From positions 1 through 47,943 of the forward strand of contig JANQJW010000022.1 of assembly GCA_028281445.1 (NCBI GenBank): DNA of 47,943 bases, written 5' to 3'. The position numbers were made by a program, and so were the translations under genes. Below, piece by piece: positions 20,111 through 28,592 of the stretch (position 1 is its first letter; every line of letters starts with the position of its first letter). Origin of the DNA: Planctomycetota bacterium (GTDB lineage Bacteria > Planctomycetota > PLA2 > JAEUHO01). Under the pieces are notes generated by a model that saw only the letters and a program-made list of their open reading frames with translations, searched no databases and was not told the origin of the DNA.

Positions 20111-20627
20111 CATCCGACGACCCAAACAACTCGTCGGGCACGAGCTCGAAGCCACGCAGCGCGTGGGACAGGGCCGTCTCGCCGGCCTCGGCGAGGCGGA
20201 CGCCGTTGAGATCGACGACCTCGATCGCCTTCTGCTCGGGATCGACGAGCCAGACCTCGGCGACGCCGATGCCAAGCAGGCGGCGCGCCTTGAACTCGCG
20301 ATCCCGTGTGCGCGTGGAGGAGAGCACCTCGAACGCGAGACGCGGCACGCCGACGTAGTGGTGTTCGAGCGGCGGGGGCTCAGCCAGCACGACGATGTCG
20401 GGTTGGAACACGTTGAGCTCGTCTACCAGGACGTCCGCAGGCGCGGCGATGACCAGATCGGTCGGCAGGAGCGCGTGGAGCGCCTTGAGGATGCGGCTCT
20501 GTGTACGCTGGTGGCCGTAGGTCGGCGAAGGCTCCTTCACGAGGAAGCCATCGATGAGCTGAGCCGGATAGCCCTCGGGCAGGGCTTCGTACTGGGCACG
20601 AGTGAAGAGCGTCGTCATCGTTGCCAT
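20106..20627 (-). CDS. Uma2 family (DUF820) putative endonuclease
   Basis: 173 residues; ATG 20618 is an alternative start. The Uma2 fold is a PD-(D/E)XK nuclease relative. Seen: PEGYPAQLIDGFLVKEPSP near 18, HQRTQSRILKAL, the acid in VFQPDIVVL near 75, LAFEVLSSTRTRDREFKAR (E and K of the core) and VAEVWLVDP. The family is expanded in cyanobacteria and Planctomycetota; its cellular role is unknown. The stop codon lies inside a repeat hairpin. Confidence 0.9.
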   Translation of the reverse strand: MATMTTLFTRAQYEALPEGYPAQLIDGFLVKEPSPTYGHQRTQSRILKALHALLPTDLVIAAPADVLVDELNVFQPDIVVLAEPPPLEHHYVGVPRLAFEVLSSTRTRDREFKARRLLGIGVAEVWLVDPEQKAIEVVDLNGVRLAEAGETALSHALRGFELVPDELFGSSDG

Positions 20628-20675
20628 ACGAGTCTATCGCACGACAACGCCGGCGGTCACAGGCGGCGGACTGCG

Positions 20676-20759
20676 CGGACGGGCACAAGGCCCGTCCCTA
20701 CATGTCTTTGCATGGACAGACGCAGAGTCATGCAGGGGAGGGCCCTGTGCCCTCCCTCG
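20676..20759. repeat. Pair of CACAAG/CTGTG hairpins
   Basis: GGACGGGCACAAGGCCCGTC (from 20676, followed by CCTACATG) and GGGGAGGGCCCTGTGCCCTC (from 20735). Both belong to the same family as the block at 19929 and lie between the Uma2 start and the enoyl-CoA hydratase stop. Confidence 0.75.
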
Positions 20760-20762
20760 AAC

Positions 20763-21545
20763 TCACTTGCCCTTGTATTCCGGCTTGCGCTTCTCGAGGA
20801 AGGCGTTGAGTCCCTCGCGCATGTCTTCGGTGCTCGAGATGATTCCGAAGAGGTCGCACTCGATGCGCAGTCCCTCCTCGAGGCTCGTCTCGGTACCGCG
20901 CAGGATCGACTCCATCGCCATGGCGAGAGCAAGCGGCCCGTTGCCGAGCATCGCACCGGCCAGCTTCTCGGTCGCCTCGCGCAGCTCTGCAGCCGGAGCG
21001 ACGCGATTCACGAGACCGAACGAGAGCGCCGTCTCCGCGTCGATGGGCTTGCCGCTCAGGATCATCTCGAACGCACGGCCGCGGCCGACAATGCGCGGCA
21101 GCCGCTGCGTACCGCCGTAGCCGGGGATGATCGAGAGGCCGACCTCGGGAAGGCCGATACGCGTCTCCGCTGCGAGCGTGCGCAGGTGGCACGCAAGCGC
21201 GAGCTCGAGCCCGCCGCCGAAGGCGAATCCGTTGATCATGGCGATGACCGGCTTGCCGAGGTGCTCGATGTTGTGGAGCACGCGCTGGCCGCGGAGCGAC
21301 TTCTCCTTGCCGCCGCGCACCGTTTGCTCGGCGAGCTCGCCGATGTCGGCACCGGCCACGAAGGCCTTCTCGCCCGCGCCCGTGAGGATGACGACGCCGC
21401 AGTCCGCATCGCTCTTCGCGCGCCGGAAGGCCGCATCGATCTCCGCCATGACGGCGTCGTTGAGCGCGTTGAGCTTGTCGGGCCGGTTGACGGTGATCGT
21501 CGCGATCCCGTTCGCGACCTCGTACGTGACGAACTGCAGGTCCAT
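20763..21545 (-). CDS. Enoyl-CoA hydratase/isomerase
   Basis: 260 residues, standard for the crotonase family. Seen: NRPDKLNALND, the oxyanion-hole segments FVAGADI (64-70) and INGFAFGGGLELALACH, and the catalytic glutamates in GGGLELAL and IGLPEVGLSIIPGYGG. Both catalytic acids of hydratases are present, so hydration of trans-2-enoyl-CoA is expected. It follows the 3-hydroxyacyl-CoA dehydrogenase gene by 9 nt in one operon. With the thiolase at 18735, three steps of beta-oxidation or the reverse C4 route are covered. Confidence 0.93.
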   Translation of the reverse strand: MDLQFVTYEVANGIATITVNRPDKLNALNDAVMAEIDAAFRRAKSDADCGVVILTGAGEKAFVAGADIGELAEQTVRGGKEKSLRGQRVLHNIEHLGKPVIAMINGFAFGGGLELALACHLRTLAAETRIGLPEVGLSIIPGYGGTQRLPRIVGRGRAFEMILSGKPIDAETALSFGLVNRVAPAAELREATEKLAGAMLGNGPLALAMAMESILRGTETSLEEGLRIECDLFGIISSTEDMREGLNAFLEKRKPEYKGK

Positions 21546-21554
21546 ATCGCGTTC

Positions 21555-22412
21555 CTACTTCTTGCTGTAGTCGTAGAAGCCGCGGCCGGCCTTCATGCCG
21601 TTGCGCCCGGAGGCGACGAGCCGGCGCAGCATGGGCGGCGCGGAGTAGCGGAACTCCTTGAACTCGTGGAACATGATGTCCGCGATGTAGAGCGTCGTGT
21701 CCAGACCAACGAAGTCGAGCAGCTGCAGCGGCCCCATCGGGTGGCCGCACCCGAGCTTCATGCCGGCGTCGATGTCTTCCTTGGTGGCGACACCGGCTTC
21801 GAGCGCACGAATGGCGTCGAGCAGATAGGGCACGAGCAGGAGGTTGACGACGAAGCCGGGCGAATCCTTCGCGCGAACGACGACCTTGCCCACCTTCTCC
21901 CCGAAGGCGCACGAGGCATCGAAGACCTCGTCGCTCGTCTCGAGCGTGCGCACGACCTCGACGAGCTTCATGAGCGGCACGGGGTTGAAGAAGTGCAGCC
22001 CCACGAAGTTCTGCGGGCGCTTCGTGGCGGATGCCATGTCGCCCACGGCCAGCGAGGAGGTGTTCGTCGCAAAGATCGTGTGATCGGGGCAGATGCCGTC
22101 GAGCGCGCCGAACAGCTCGCGCTTGGCATCGAGGTTCTCGATGATGGCTTCGACGACGAGGTCGCAGCTCGAGAAGTCCGCCAGGTCGGTCGTGAAGGTC
22201 ATGCGGCCGAGGACGGCGTTCTTGTCGTCCTCGCTCATCTTGCCCTTCTCGACGGCCTTGCCGAGGAACTTGTCGATCTTGCCGCGGCCCTTCTCGCACG
22301 CCGCCTCGTCGACCTCGCGCACTACCACGTTGCAGCCCGCCTGGGATGCGATCTGGGCGATGCCCGAACCCATGAGGCCGCAGCCGACTACACCGACCGT
22401 ATTGATGTCCAT
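21555..22412 (-). CDS. 3-hydroxyacyl-CoA (3-hydroxybutyryl-CoA) dehydrogenase
   Basis: 285 residues, the short single-function form. The NAD-binding Rossmann loop is VVGCGLMGSGIAQ (8-20). Other family motifs are SSLAVGDMASATKRP with the catalytic region, GLHFFNPVPLMKLVEV (the His of the His-Glu pair), and DSPGFVVNLLLVPYL. It interconverts 3-hydroxyacyl-CoA and 3-ketoacyl-CoA. First gene of a two-gene operon with the hydratase. Confidence 0.93.
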   Translation of the reverse strand: MDINTVGVVGCGLMGSGIAQIASQAGCNVVVREVDEAACEKGRGKIDKFLGKAVEKGKMSEDDKNAVLGRMTFTTDLADFSSCDLVVEAIIENLDAKRELFGALDGICPDHTIFATNTSSLAVGDMASATKRPQNFVGLHFFNPVPLMKLVEVVRTLETSDEVFDASCAFGEKVGKVVVRAKDSPGFVVNLLLVPYLLDAIRALEAGVATKEDIDAGMKLGCGHPMGPLQLLDFVGLDTTLYIADIMFHEFKEFRYSAPPMLRRLVASGRNGMKAGRGFYDYSKK

Positions 22413-22591
22413 TGCCCGCTCCGTTGGTTGCTTGGGTCGCGCATCCTAGGAGCCGCATGGAGCCGTCCCAAGCAGGGGCGGGACTGACCATGCTCGAGTC
22501 CTGCCCATTCGTGTTCAGAGCGCTTGAACAAGGGCCCCCGGCGCTGTTGCCGGGCCCGAAACCTGCGCTAGGACAGGGTGGGGGTTCACAC

Positions 22592-23059
22592 GTGCGAAGT
22601 CATGACGGCGACGACAACGGCGGCACACCGGAAGGGCAACCGGTCCCTGCACCCGCCGGCCAGCCGCCCTCCACGCGAGCGCCGGGCTCGAGGACCGTGC
22701 TCGTGGCCGAGGACAACGAGGCGATGCGCGATCTCGTCACCGAGGTCCTGCGCGAGCGGGGCTACCGGGTACTCGCCGCCCGTGACGGCGAAGAGGCGAT
22801 CGCGCTGGCCGAGTCGCAGGACCTGCAGTTCGATCTCGTCGTCACGGACGAGGTCATGCCCCGCGCCCGCGGATCCGCGCTTGCCGCGCGCGTGCGCCTG
22901 CGCTGGGCCAAGATGCCCGTGCTCGTGATCTCGGGCCAGCACGTCGACGCCGATGCGCTCCGCCGCGACCTGGGACCAGGCATCGCACTGCTGCGCAAGC
23001 CGTTCACGCCCGCCGAGCTGATCGCAGCCCTCGACGCGTTGATGAACGAAGGCGGGTAA
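22592..23059 (+). CDS. Stand-alone response-regulator receiver domain protein
   Basis: 155 residues from a GTG at 22592, with G-rich sequence upstream; the exact start is uncertain. The first ~35 residues are disordered and Pro/Gly-rich. A CheY-like receiver follows: acidic pair in VLVAEDNEAMRD, phosphoacceptor Asp in LVVTDEVMPRARG, the Thr/Ser position in LVISGQHV, and the invariant Lys in LLRKPFTPAEL. There is no output domain, so it acts by protein contact. No histidine kinase gene is in the window. Confidence 0.8.
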   Translation: MRSHDGDDNGGTPEGQPVPAPAGQPPSTRAPGSRTVLVAEDNEAMRDLVTEVLRERGYRVLAARDGEEAIALAESQDLQFDLVVTDEVMPRARGSALAARVRLRWAKMPVLVISGQHVDADALRRDLGPGIALLRKPFTPAELIAALDALMNEGG

Positions 23060-23075
23060 GAACGAAGCGCGACGA

Positions 23076-23342
23076 CTACTCGTCGAACGAATCGCGCGCC
23101 AGCTCTTCGAACTCGGGATGGCTGAGATCGCGGAAGCTCTTGCCCTGACGGCGCAGCTTCTCGTTCATGCGGATGACGAGATCCTGCATGCGTTCGTGCG
23201 TCTCGGCAGAACCACCAACGACGCAGAAGTCGTCACCGCGCGTGAGTCGCTTGTGGCCGTCGTCGTTGTCGAGACCGACACCGAGAAGCCCGACTTCTTC
23301 GGCGGCTTTCTTCGCATCGTTCTTGGATCGTCGCGTCGGCAT
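23076..23342 (-). CDS. Small conserved protein of unknown function
   Basis: 88 residues from ATG 23342; a start three codons upstream is possible. It has a basic N-terminus, then VGLDNDDGHKRLTRGDDF, VVGGSAETHERMQ and a helical segment ending HPEFEELARDSFDE. I recall this 'DN.DGH.R.T.G..F...GGS..TH..MQ' pattern from a widespread family of short uncharacterised bacterial proteins. The end is 17 nt from the convergent receiver gene. 23343-23510 holds no gene that I can see. Confidence 0.7.
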   Translation of the reverse strand: MPTRRSKNDAKKAAEEVGLLGVGLDNDDGHKRLTRGDDFCVVGGSAETHERMQDLVIRMNEKLRRQGKSFRDLSHPEFEELARDSFDE

Positions 23343-23510
23343 CGTGCAGAGCATAGCGTTTCGTGAGCGGCGTTCCACCCCGTCCGAACGATTGTCGCAC
23401 GCGCGGTTCGCGACCGTTCGCCGGGCGTTAGCCTGGCCCACGTTCGCGTCGGGAAACGCGGTTCCCATTCCGGCGTGGAATGTGACAGAAACGTAGCCCG
23501 TAGTGCGGTT

Positions 23511-26300
23511 CTAGTGCGCTTCTGACCAATTCGATCCGACACCGACATCGACCACAACGGGCACCTCGAGCGGCAACGCCCCCGCCATGCACTCCCGCAC
23601 CATCAGCGTGAGCTTCTCGAGCTCTTCATGCGGGGCCTCGAACAGCAGTTCGTCGTGAATCTGGAGCAACATGCGGGCGGAAAAGCCCTCCGTACGCAGC
23701 TTCTCGTCGATCCGGATCATGGCGAGCTTGATCATGTCGGCCGCCGTGCCCTGGAGCGGCGTGTTGACCGCCACGTTCTCCGCCTGGTTGCGCACACGGG
23801 CGTCGCTGCCGAGCAGATCGGGCAGGTAGCGGCGGCGCCCGAGCAGGGTCGTTACGTACCCCGTCTCGCGCGCGCCGGCGATCGTCGCATCGTGATAGGC
23901 CCGAACGGACGGATACGTCTCGAAGTAGTCGCGGATGAACCCGCGGGCCTCGTTCATGGTCACCTGCGTCTCCCGTGCGAGACGCTGCGGCCCCATGCCG
24001 TAGATGACGCCGAAGTTGACGGCCTTGGCCCGGCTGCGGAGCAGCGGAGTCACTTCGTCCACCGGCACCTTGAAGATGCGTGCGGCGGTCGCGCGGTGGA
24101 TGTCCTCGCCCCTCTGGAAGGCCTCGCGCAGCCCCTCGTCGCCGGAGAGGTGCGCCAGCAGACGTAGCTCGATCTGGCTGTAGTCCGCGGAGAGGAAGGC
24201 CCAGCCGTCGTCGGGCACGAACGCCGAACGGATGGCGCGGCCCTCGTCACTGCGGATCGGGATGTTCTGCAGGTTCGGGTCGCTGGACGAGAGACGCCCG
24301 GTCGCTGCGCCGGTCTGGTGGAAGCTCGTGTGGATGCGACCCGTCTCGGGATGAACGTAGGTCGGAAGCGTATCTACGTACGTGCTCTTGAGCTTGCTCA
24401 GCGAGCGGTAGGTCAGCACCAGGCGCGGCAGCTCGTGGAAGGCGGCCAGCTCGGTCAGCGTCGTCTCGTCTGTCGCGTAGCCCTTGCCCTTGGCCGTCTT
24501 CTTCGGCCGCTTGCGGCCGGCGGCTTCGTGCAGCTTCAGGTCCTCGAAGAGGATCCGGCCGAGCACGGCCGTCGAGCGGATGTTGAACTCCTCGCCGGCG
24601 ATCTCGTAGATCTCCGACTCCGCCTCGTCGCATCGCGCGGACAGATCCTTGCTGATCTCAGCGAGGCGTTCGATGTCCAGCTTGATGCCGTTGGCTTCCA
24701 TGCGCATCAACACCGTGAGCAGCGGCATCTCCGCCTCGCGGAACACACGGTCGACGCCCTTGGCCTCGAGCTCCGGCTCGAGCTCATGGCGCAGGCGCAT
24801 CGTGACGTCGGCGTCCTCACAGGCGTACGTCGAGACCTTCTCGACCGGCACGTCGCGCATCGAGATCTCGCTCTTGCCCTTCCCGATCAGGTCGGACGTG
24901 GGGATCTTCTTGATCCCGAGCCGGCGGAGCGCGAGGCCGTCGAGGCTGTGAATCCGGCTTCCGGGGTCGACGCAGAAGCTCGCGACCATGGTGTCGAAGT
25001 CCACGCCTTGGACGTTCACGCCGTGGCGGCGCATCACGTGCAGGTCGTACTTCATGTTCTGCCCCGTCTTGGGCAGGTCCGGGTCCTCGAGCGGACCGCG
25101 CAGCGCGTCGAGGACCGGCTCGACGTCAGGGCTCGGCCCCGGCTCGGCAAACAGCGTCCCCTCCATCGCGCGCTCGGTGGCCTTGCCGCCGAACATCGGC
25201 GACTCCAGGTTGACGGGCACGTAGAACGCCCGGCCTTCCTCCCACGCGAAGGACATCCCGACGAGCTCGGCGCGTTGCGGATCGATGCTCGTCGTCTCGG
25301 TGTCCCAGGCGAAGCCGTCGCTCTTGGCGAGATCCTTCGCCAGCTTCTGCAGCTTGGCCTTCGTGTCGACGAGGTGGTACTCGCTGTCGACGGTGGCCGA
25401 GTGGCCGGCTGCCTCGAGGCGCTCGAGGCGGCCCCGGAAGTCGAGCTCGCCATAGAGCTTGCGGAGCGTGTCGAAGTCGGACGCACCACGCTTCAACGAG
25501 AACTCGTCGCCCAGCGGCACGTCGACGTCGATCGTCACGAGCTTCTTGCTGAGGCGCGCCTGCTCGGCGAACTCGATCAAGCGCTCGCGGGTGCGCTTCT
25601 GCGGCACGTCTTCAGCGTGTTCGAGAGCCTCTTCGAGCCCACCGAATTGCTTGACCAGCTTGACGGCCGTCTTCGGACCGACGTTCGGTACGCCGGGCAC
25701 GTTATCCGAGCTGTCTCCCATTAGCCCGAGCACGTCGACGACCTGTTCGGGCGGTACGCCGAACTTCTCTTCGGTCTCCTTCGGCCCCATGAGCTCGGCG
25801 CGTGGCTGCCCCGGCTTCATGACGTTGTAGAGCCGCACCTTATCCGAGACGAGCTGGAGCATGTCCTTATCGCCAGACACGATCCAGACGTCCTTGCCTT
25901 CCTCGGACTCGCGCTTGGCGAGCGTGCCGATGATGTCGTCGGCCTCGTAGCCCTCGATGAGCAGGAAGGGGATGCCGAGCGCCTCGACGACCTGACGGAT
26001 CCACGCGAGCTGTGGGATGAGCTCCTCGGGCATCTTCTCGCGCGTGGCCTTGTACTCGGGGAAGACCTCGTGGCGGAACGTGTCTTCCTGGCCGTCGAAG
26101 ACGACGACGATCTCTTCGGGCTCCTCCTCCTCGAGGACGCGATCGAGCGCCCCGAGGAAGCCGAACACGGCGCTCGTCGCTACGCCCTGTGCGTTCGTCA
26201 GCGGGCTGCGGATGAACGCGAAGTGCGCCCGGTAGGCGAGCGCCATGCCGTCGAGCAGGAACACGCGAGGGGACTTGGACTTGGTGCGCGGCTTTGCCAT
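23511..26300 (-). CDS. polA: DNA polymerase I
   Basis: 929 residues with all three domains. Residues 1-300 are the 5'-3' (flap) exonuclease with acidic clusters (VVVFDG, GYEADDIIG, VSGDKDM, LGLMGDSSDNVPG). Residues 310-520 are the 3'-5' exonuclease, and its catalytic residues look intact: D333 and E335 in AWDTETTS, GQNMKYD, and YACEDAD. Residues ~550-929 are the polymerase: motif A SADYSQIELRLLAHLS, motif B RSRAKAVNFGVIYGM and motif C IHDELLFE (D883). It repairs gaps and replaces primers. The start lies 10 nt after a -10-like CACAAT, without a Shine-Dalgarno. Confidence 0.97.
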   Translation of the reverse strand: MAKPRTKSKSPRVFLLDGMALAYRAHFAFIRSPLTNAQGVATSAVFGFLGALDRVLEEEEPEEIVVVFDGQEDTFRHEVFPEYKATREKMPEELIPQLAWIRQVVEALGIPFLLIEGYEADDIIGTLAKRESEEGKDVWIVSGDKDMLQLVSDKVRLYNVMKPGQPRAELMGPKETEEKFGVPPEQVVDVLGLMGDSSDNVPGVPNVGPKTAVKLVKQFGGLEEALEHAEDVPQKRTRERLIEFAEQARLSKKLVTIDVDVPLGDEFSLKRGASDFDTLRKLYGELDFRGRLERLEAAGHSATVDSEYHLVDTKAKLQKLAKDLAKSDGFAWDTETTSIDPQRAELVGMSFAWEEGRAFYVPVNLESPMFGGKATERAMEGTLFAEPGPSPDVEPVLDALRGPLEDPDLPKTGQNMKYDLHVMRRHGVNVQGVDFDTMVASFCVDPGSRIHSLDGLALRRLGIKKIPTSDLIGKGKSEISMRDVPVEKVSTYACEDADVTMRLRHELEPELEAKGVDRVFREAEMPLLTVLMRMEANGIKLDIERLAEISKDLSARCDEAESEIYEIAGEEFNIRSTAVLGRILFEDLKLHEAAGRKRPKKTAKGKGYATDETTLTELAAFHELPRLVLTYRSLSKLKSTYVDTLPTYVHPETGRIHTSFHQTGAATGRLSSSDPNLQNIPIRSDEGRAIRSAFVPDDGWAFLSADYSQIELRLLAHLSGDEGLREAFQRGEDIHRATAARIFKVPVDEVTPLLRSRAKAVNFGVIYGMGPQRLARETQVTMNEARGFIRDYFETYPSVRAYHDATIAGARETGYVTTLLGRRRYLPDLLGSDARVRNQAENVAVNTPLQGTAADMIKLAMIRIDEKLRTEGFSARMLLQIHDELLFEAPHEELEKLTLMVRECMAGALPLEVPVVVDVGVGSNWSEAH

Positions 26301-26310
26301 GCGGAGTCGG

Positions 26311-26316
26311 ATTGTG
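26311..26316 (-). promoter_or_regulatory. -10-like CACAAT before polA
   Basis: Read on the minus strand, CACAAT ends 10 nt before ATG 26300. It lies within the 25-bp gap after the stop of the upstream gene, so polA may have its own promoter as well as read-through. Confidence 0.3.
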
Positions 26317-26325
26317 GGGCGCCGC

Positions 26326-27804
26326 TCAGACGCCGGACAAGGGAACTCGACCCAGCCGCCCCAGGACCGCTATCGAGGCCTGCTCGAGGCGTGTGATCCG
26401 GGCCGGCTCGACCATCCCGCCGCGCTCGAGATCCCGGCGCACGGCGGCGATGAGGCCGAGGTCGGCCGCCGCGGCCTCCACCTCGGCGTCGTCGAGCGGC
26501 GCGAGCCCCATCGCCGGGCCGAAGAGGGCGAGCAGCACGGCGGCATCGGCGGGGTTCGCGTTGCGCTTCGCCAGCTTGCCGGCGCCCACGTCGCCCGCCA
26601 GGGCCTCCACGCGGTGCATGGGGAACTCCTCGAAGCGCGCCTCGAGCTGCGCGACGAACGGTCGCCTGAGCGGCGCCTTGCGGGTTGCTTCGCGCGGCAG
26701 CCGGCTGGCGGCAACGCGACACGCGTTGGTGCGCGCGCGTGGCAGCACGGCGCGCTCGAGCAGTCCGTCGAGGCTGCGCAGCAGGCCCATCAAGGCGACG
26801 AGCCGTTGAGGCGGCGGCGGCCCCGCCTCGGGCAGCGGCGGGCTCTGCATCAGAGCGCGCACCGCCGCCTCGGCATCCGGCGGCAGCTTGGCTTCGTCGC
26901 CGGCGGCGGCGCCCACGGTCAGCTCAACGCGGCCGGCCGCTTCGTCGGCGAGCTCCACCGTCACGGCGTCGATCCGCTGACGACTCTCCGCGTCCTCGGC
27001 CGACAACAGGCCGGGCTGGACGGCGTGCCCGTGGCACGACACGGCGATCGGATGCAGGAACGCAAGCACCTCGACGGCGCGCGCGAGGTCCTCGGGCAGC
27101 GGCACCTCTTCGGCATCCTCGGACGCCTGCCCCAGGGAGAGGGTCAGCGGCCGGCCGGGCCCTGCCGGCTCGACGCGCCAACCGCCCGACGCGCCGGGTG
27201 CAGCGCGGCGAGCGGCGCGGATCACGTCGTCCAGCGCGTTGGGGTCGCTGCGGATCGGCGGCGGCGGCCGGTCGTAGGACGACACGGCGTCGCGGTCCGC
27301 GCGCTGCGTCTTGAGGTGCGCAGCCGCCTCCACCTGATCGAGGATGTGGGCAACATCGGTCGTGCGCAGCGGTCCGACGGGCCGCTTGTCGTCGTACTGC
27401 CCGCAGTACGCGTCGAGACGAAGCAAGGCGTCGTCGAGCAGGTGCAGGACGAACTTCCGCGCCGCCTTCGCCGAAGCCCCGCTACGGGCTTGCGTGCGAT
27501 CGAGGTGGCGCGCGACGTCGACGCGTTCGGCGACGGCCTCGCTGGCCGTGACGAGAGGCACCTCCATGAAGCCGCGTTCCCGATCGCGGATGCGACCGGC
27601 GAGGACGTCATCCACGGTCTGCCGGATGTCCTCGATGACGGCGCCCAGGGCCTCGTCGGCCTCGCTGCTGACGGTCTCCATGCCCACATCCGCGCCGCGG
27701 TAGTGCAGGCGGCGTTCTTGCAGCGCGCCCCGGATATAGCGCGCGAAGCGCCGCGCCCGATCCCGGGCGACGAACAGTTCGGGCTGCGGTGCGTCGGCGT
27801 CCAC
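26326..27804 (-). CDS. Protein of unknown function upstream of polA
   Basis: 492 residues from a GTG at 27804, chosen because further upstream the reading frame enters repeat copy 5; no clear Shine-Dalgarno is visible. No signal peptide or membrane segment. The sequence is rich in Ala, Arg, Asp and Glu, mostly helical by eye, and contains low-complexity Pro stretches (DRPPPPIRSDP, EAGPPPPQRL). No catalytic motif is recognised. It ends 25 nt before polA in the same direction. The whole length has no in-frame stop and strong third-position GC, so it is a real gene. Confidence 0.65.
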   Translation of the reverse strand: MDADAPQPELFVARDRARRFARYIRGALQERRLHYRGADVGMETVSSEADEALGAVIEDIRQTVDDVLAGRIRDRERGFMEVPLVTASEAVAERVDVARHLDRTQARSGASAKAARKFVLHLLDDALLRLDAYCGQYDDKRPVGPLRTTDVAHILDQVEAAAHLKTQRADRDAVSSYDRPPPPIRSDPNALDDVIRAARRAAPGASGGWRVEPAGPGRPLTLSLGQASEDAEEVPLPEDLARAVEVLAFLHPIAVSCHGHAVQPGLLSAEDAESRQRIDAVTVELADEAAGRVELTVGAAAGDEAKLPPDAEAAVRALMQSPPLPEAGPPPPQRLVALMGLLRSLDGLLERAVLPRARTNACRVAASRLPREATRKAPLRRPFVAQLEARFEEFPMHRVEALAGDVGAGKLAKRNANPADAAVLLALFGPAMGLAPLDDAEVEAAAADLGLIAAVRRDLERGGMVEPARITRLEQASIAVLGRLGRVPLSGV

Positions 27805-27830
27805 GCCGGGATCGTACGTCAGCTTCCGGT

Positions 27831-27980
27831 TCTCTCCACAGAGACGCAGAGGCACGGAGCAGCGGCCCTAGATGCCTGATGCCTTCTTGGAACTTCACCT
27901 AGAGCTCGCAAGCGGCCGTCGATCGCAACAGACGATTCGGCGTCTACCGAGATCGCTCTGCGCCTCTGCGCCTCTGCGGA
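27831..27980 (+). repeat. Dispersed ~150-bp inverted-repeat element, copy 5
   Basis: Left arm TCTCTCCACAGAGACGCAGA, right arm CTCTGCGCCTCTGCGCCTCT then GCGGA, core CTCGCAAGCGGCCGTCG and GACGATTCGGCG. It lies between two minus-strand genes and ends 7 nt before the clpP stop. Confidence 0.9.
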
Positions 27981-27986
27981 ACTCAG

Positions 27987-28568
27987 CTACGGAAGGTCGT
28001 CCGCGCTCTGGATGATCTTGCCCGCGACGCCGTAGTCGACGGCCTCCTGGGCGCTCATCCAGTAGTCGCGGTGCATGTCCTCTTCGAGCTTCTCGATCGG
28101 CTGCGGGGTCTCGCGCGCGAAGAGCTCGTTGGCCTTCTTGCGAAGGCGCAGGATCTCCTTCGCGCTGATCGCGATGTCGGACGCCGTGCCGCGCACGCCG
28201 ACGCTGGGCTGGTGCAGCATCACGCGGCTGTGCGGAAGGATGAGCCGGCGCTCGGCCGGAGCACCGACCATGACGATGGTCGCTGCGCTCGCGGCAAGGC
28301 CGGTGACGATCGTCGTGACCGGGGCCTTGATGAAACGCATGAGGTCGTAGATCGCAAAGCCGTCGTCCGCCACGCCGCCGGGGCTGTTGATGTAGATCCG
28401 GATCGGCTTCTCGTGGCTGATCTGGTCGAGCACCATGATCCGGGTGAACACGTCGCGCGTGAGCTTGGGCTCGATGGGCCCGAAGATCATGACGCTGCGC
28501 GCGCGCAACAGCTGCCGGTCCATGATCGAGCGGGCGGACTGTTTCGTCTTCTTCTCGCCGGACTTCAT
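27987..28568 (-). CDS. clpP: ATP-dependent Clp protease proteolytic subunit
   Basis: 193 residues. The serine-protease triad is in place: S94 in GLAASAAT, H119 in RVMLHQPSVG and D168 in HRDYWMSAQEA. Other family marks are YINSPGG (59-65) and the handle helix. It forms the tetradecameric chamber fed by ClpX or ClpA/C. There is no trigger factor or clpX beside it, unlike the usual tig-clpP-clpX order, and the nucleophile motif is AASAAT rather than AASMGA. It may therefore be a secondary ClpP paralogue. GGAG lies about 9 nt before the start. Confidence 0.92.
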   Translation of the reverse strand: MKSGEKKTKQSARSIMDRQLLRARSVMIFGPIEPKLTRDVFTRIMVLDQISHEKPIRIYINSPGGVADDGFAIYDLMRFIKAPVTTIVTGLAASAATIVMVGAPAERRLILPHSRVMLHQPSVGVRGTASDIAISAKEILRLRKKANELFARETPQPIEKLEEDMHRDYWMSAQEAVDYGVAGKIIQSADDLP

Positions 28569-28592
28569 GCGTTTCTCCGTTCGGGGCGGACC

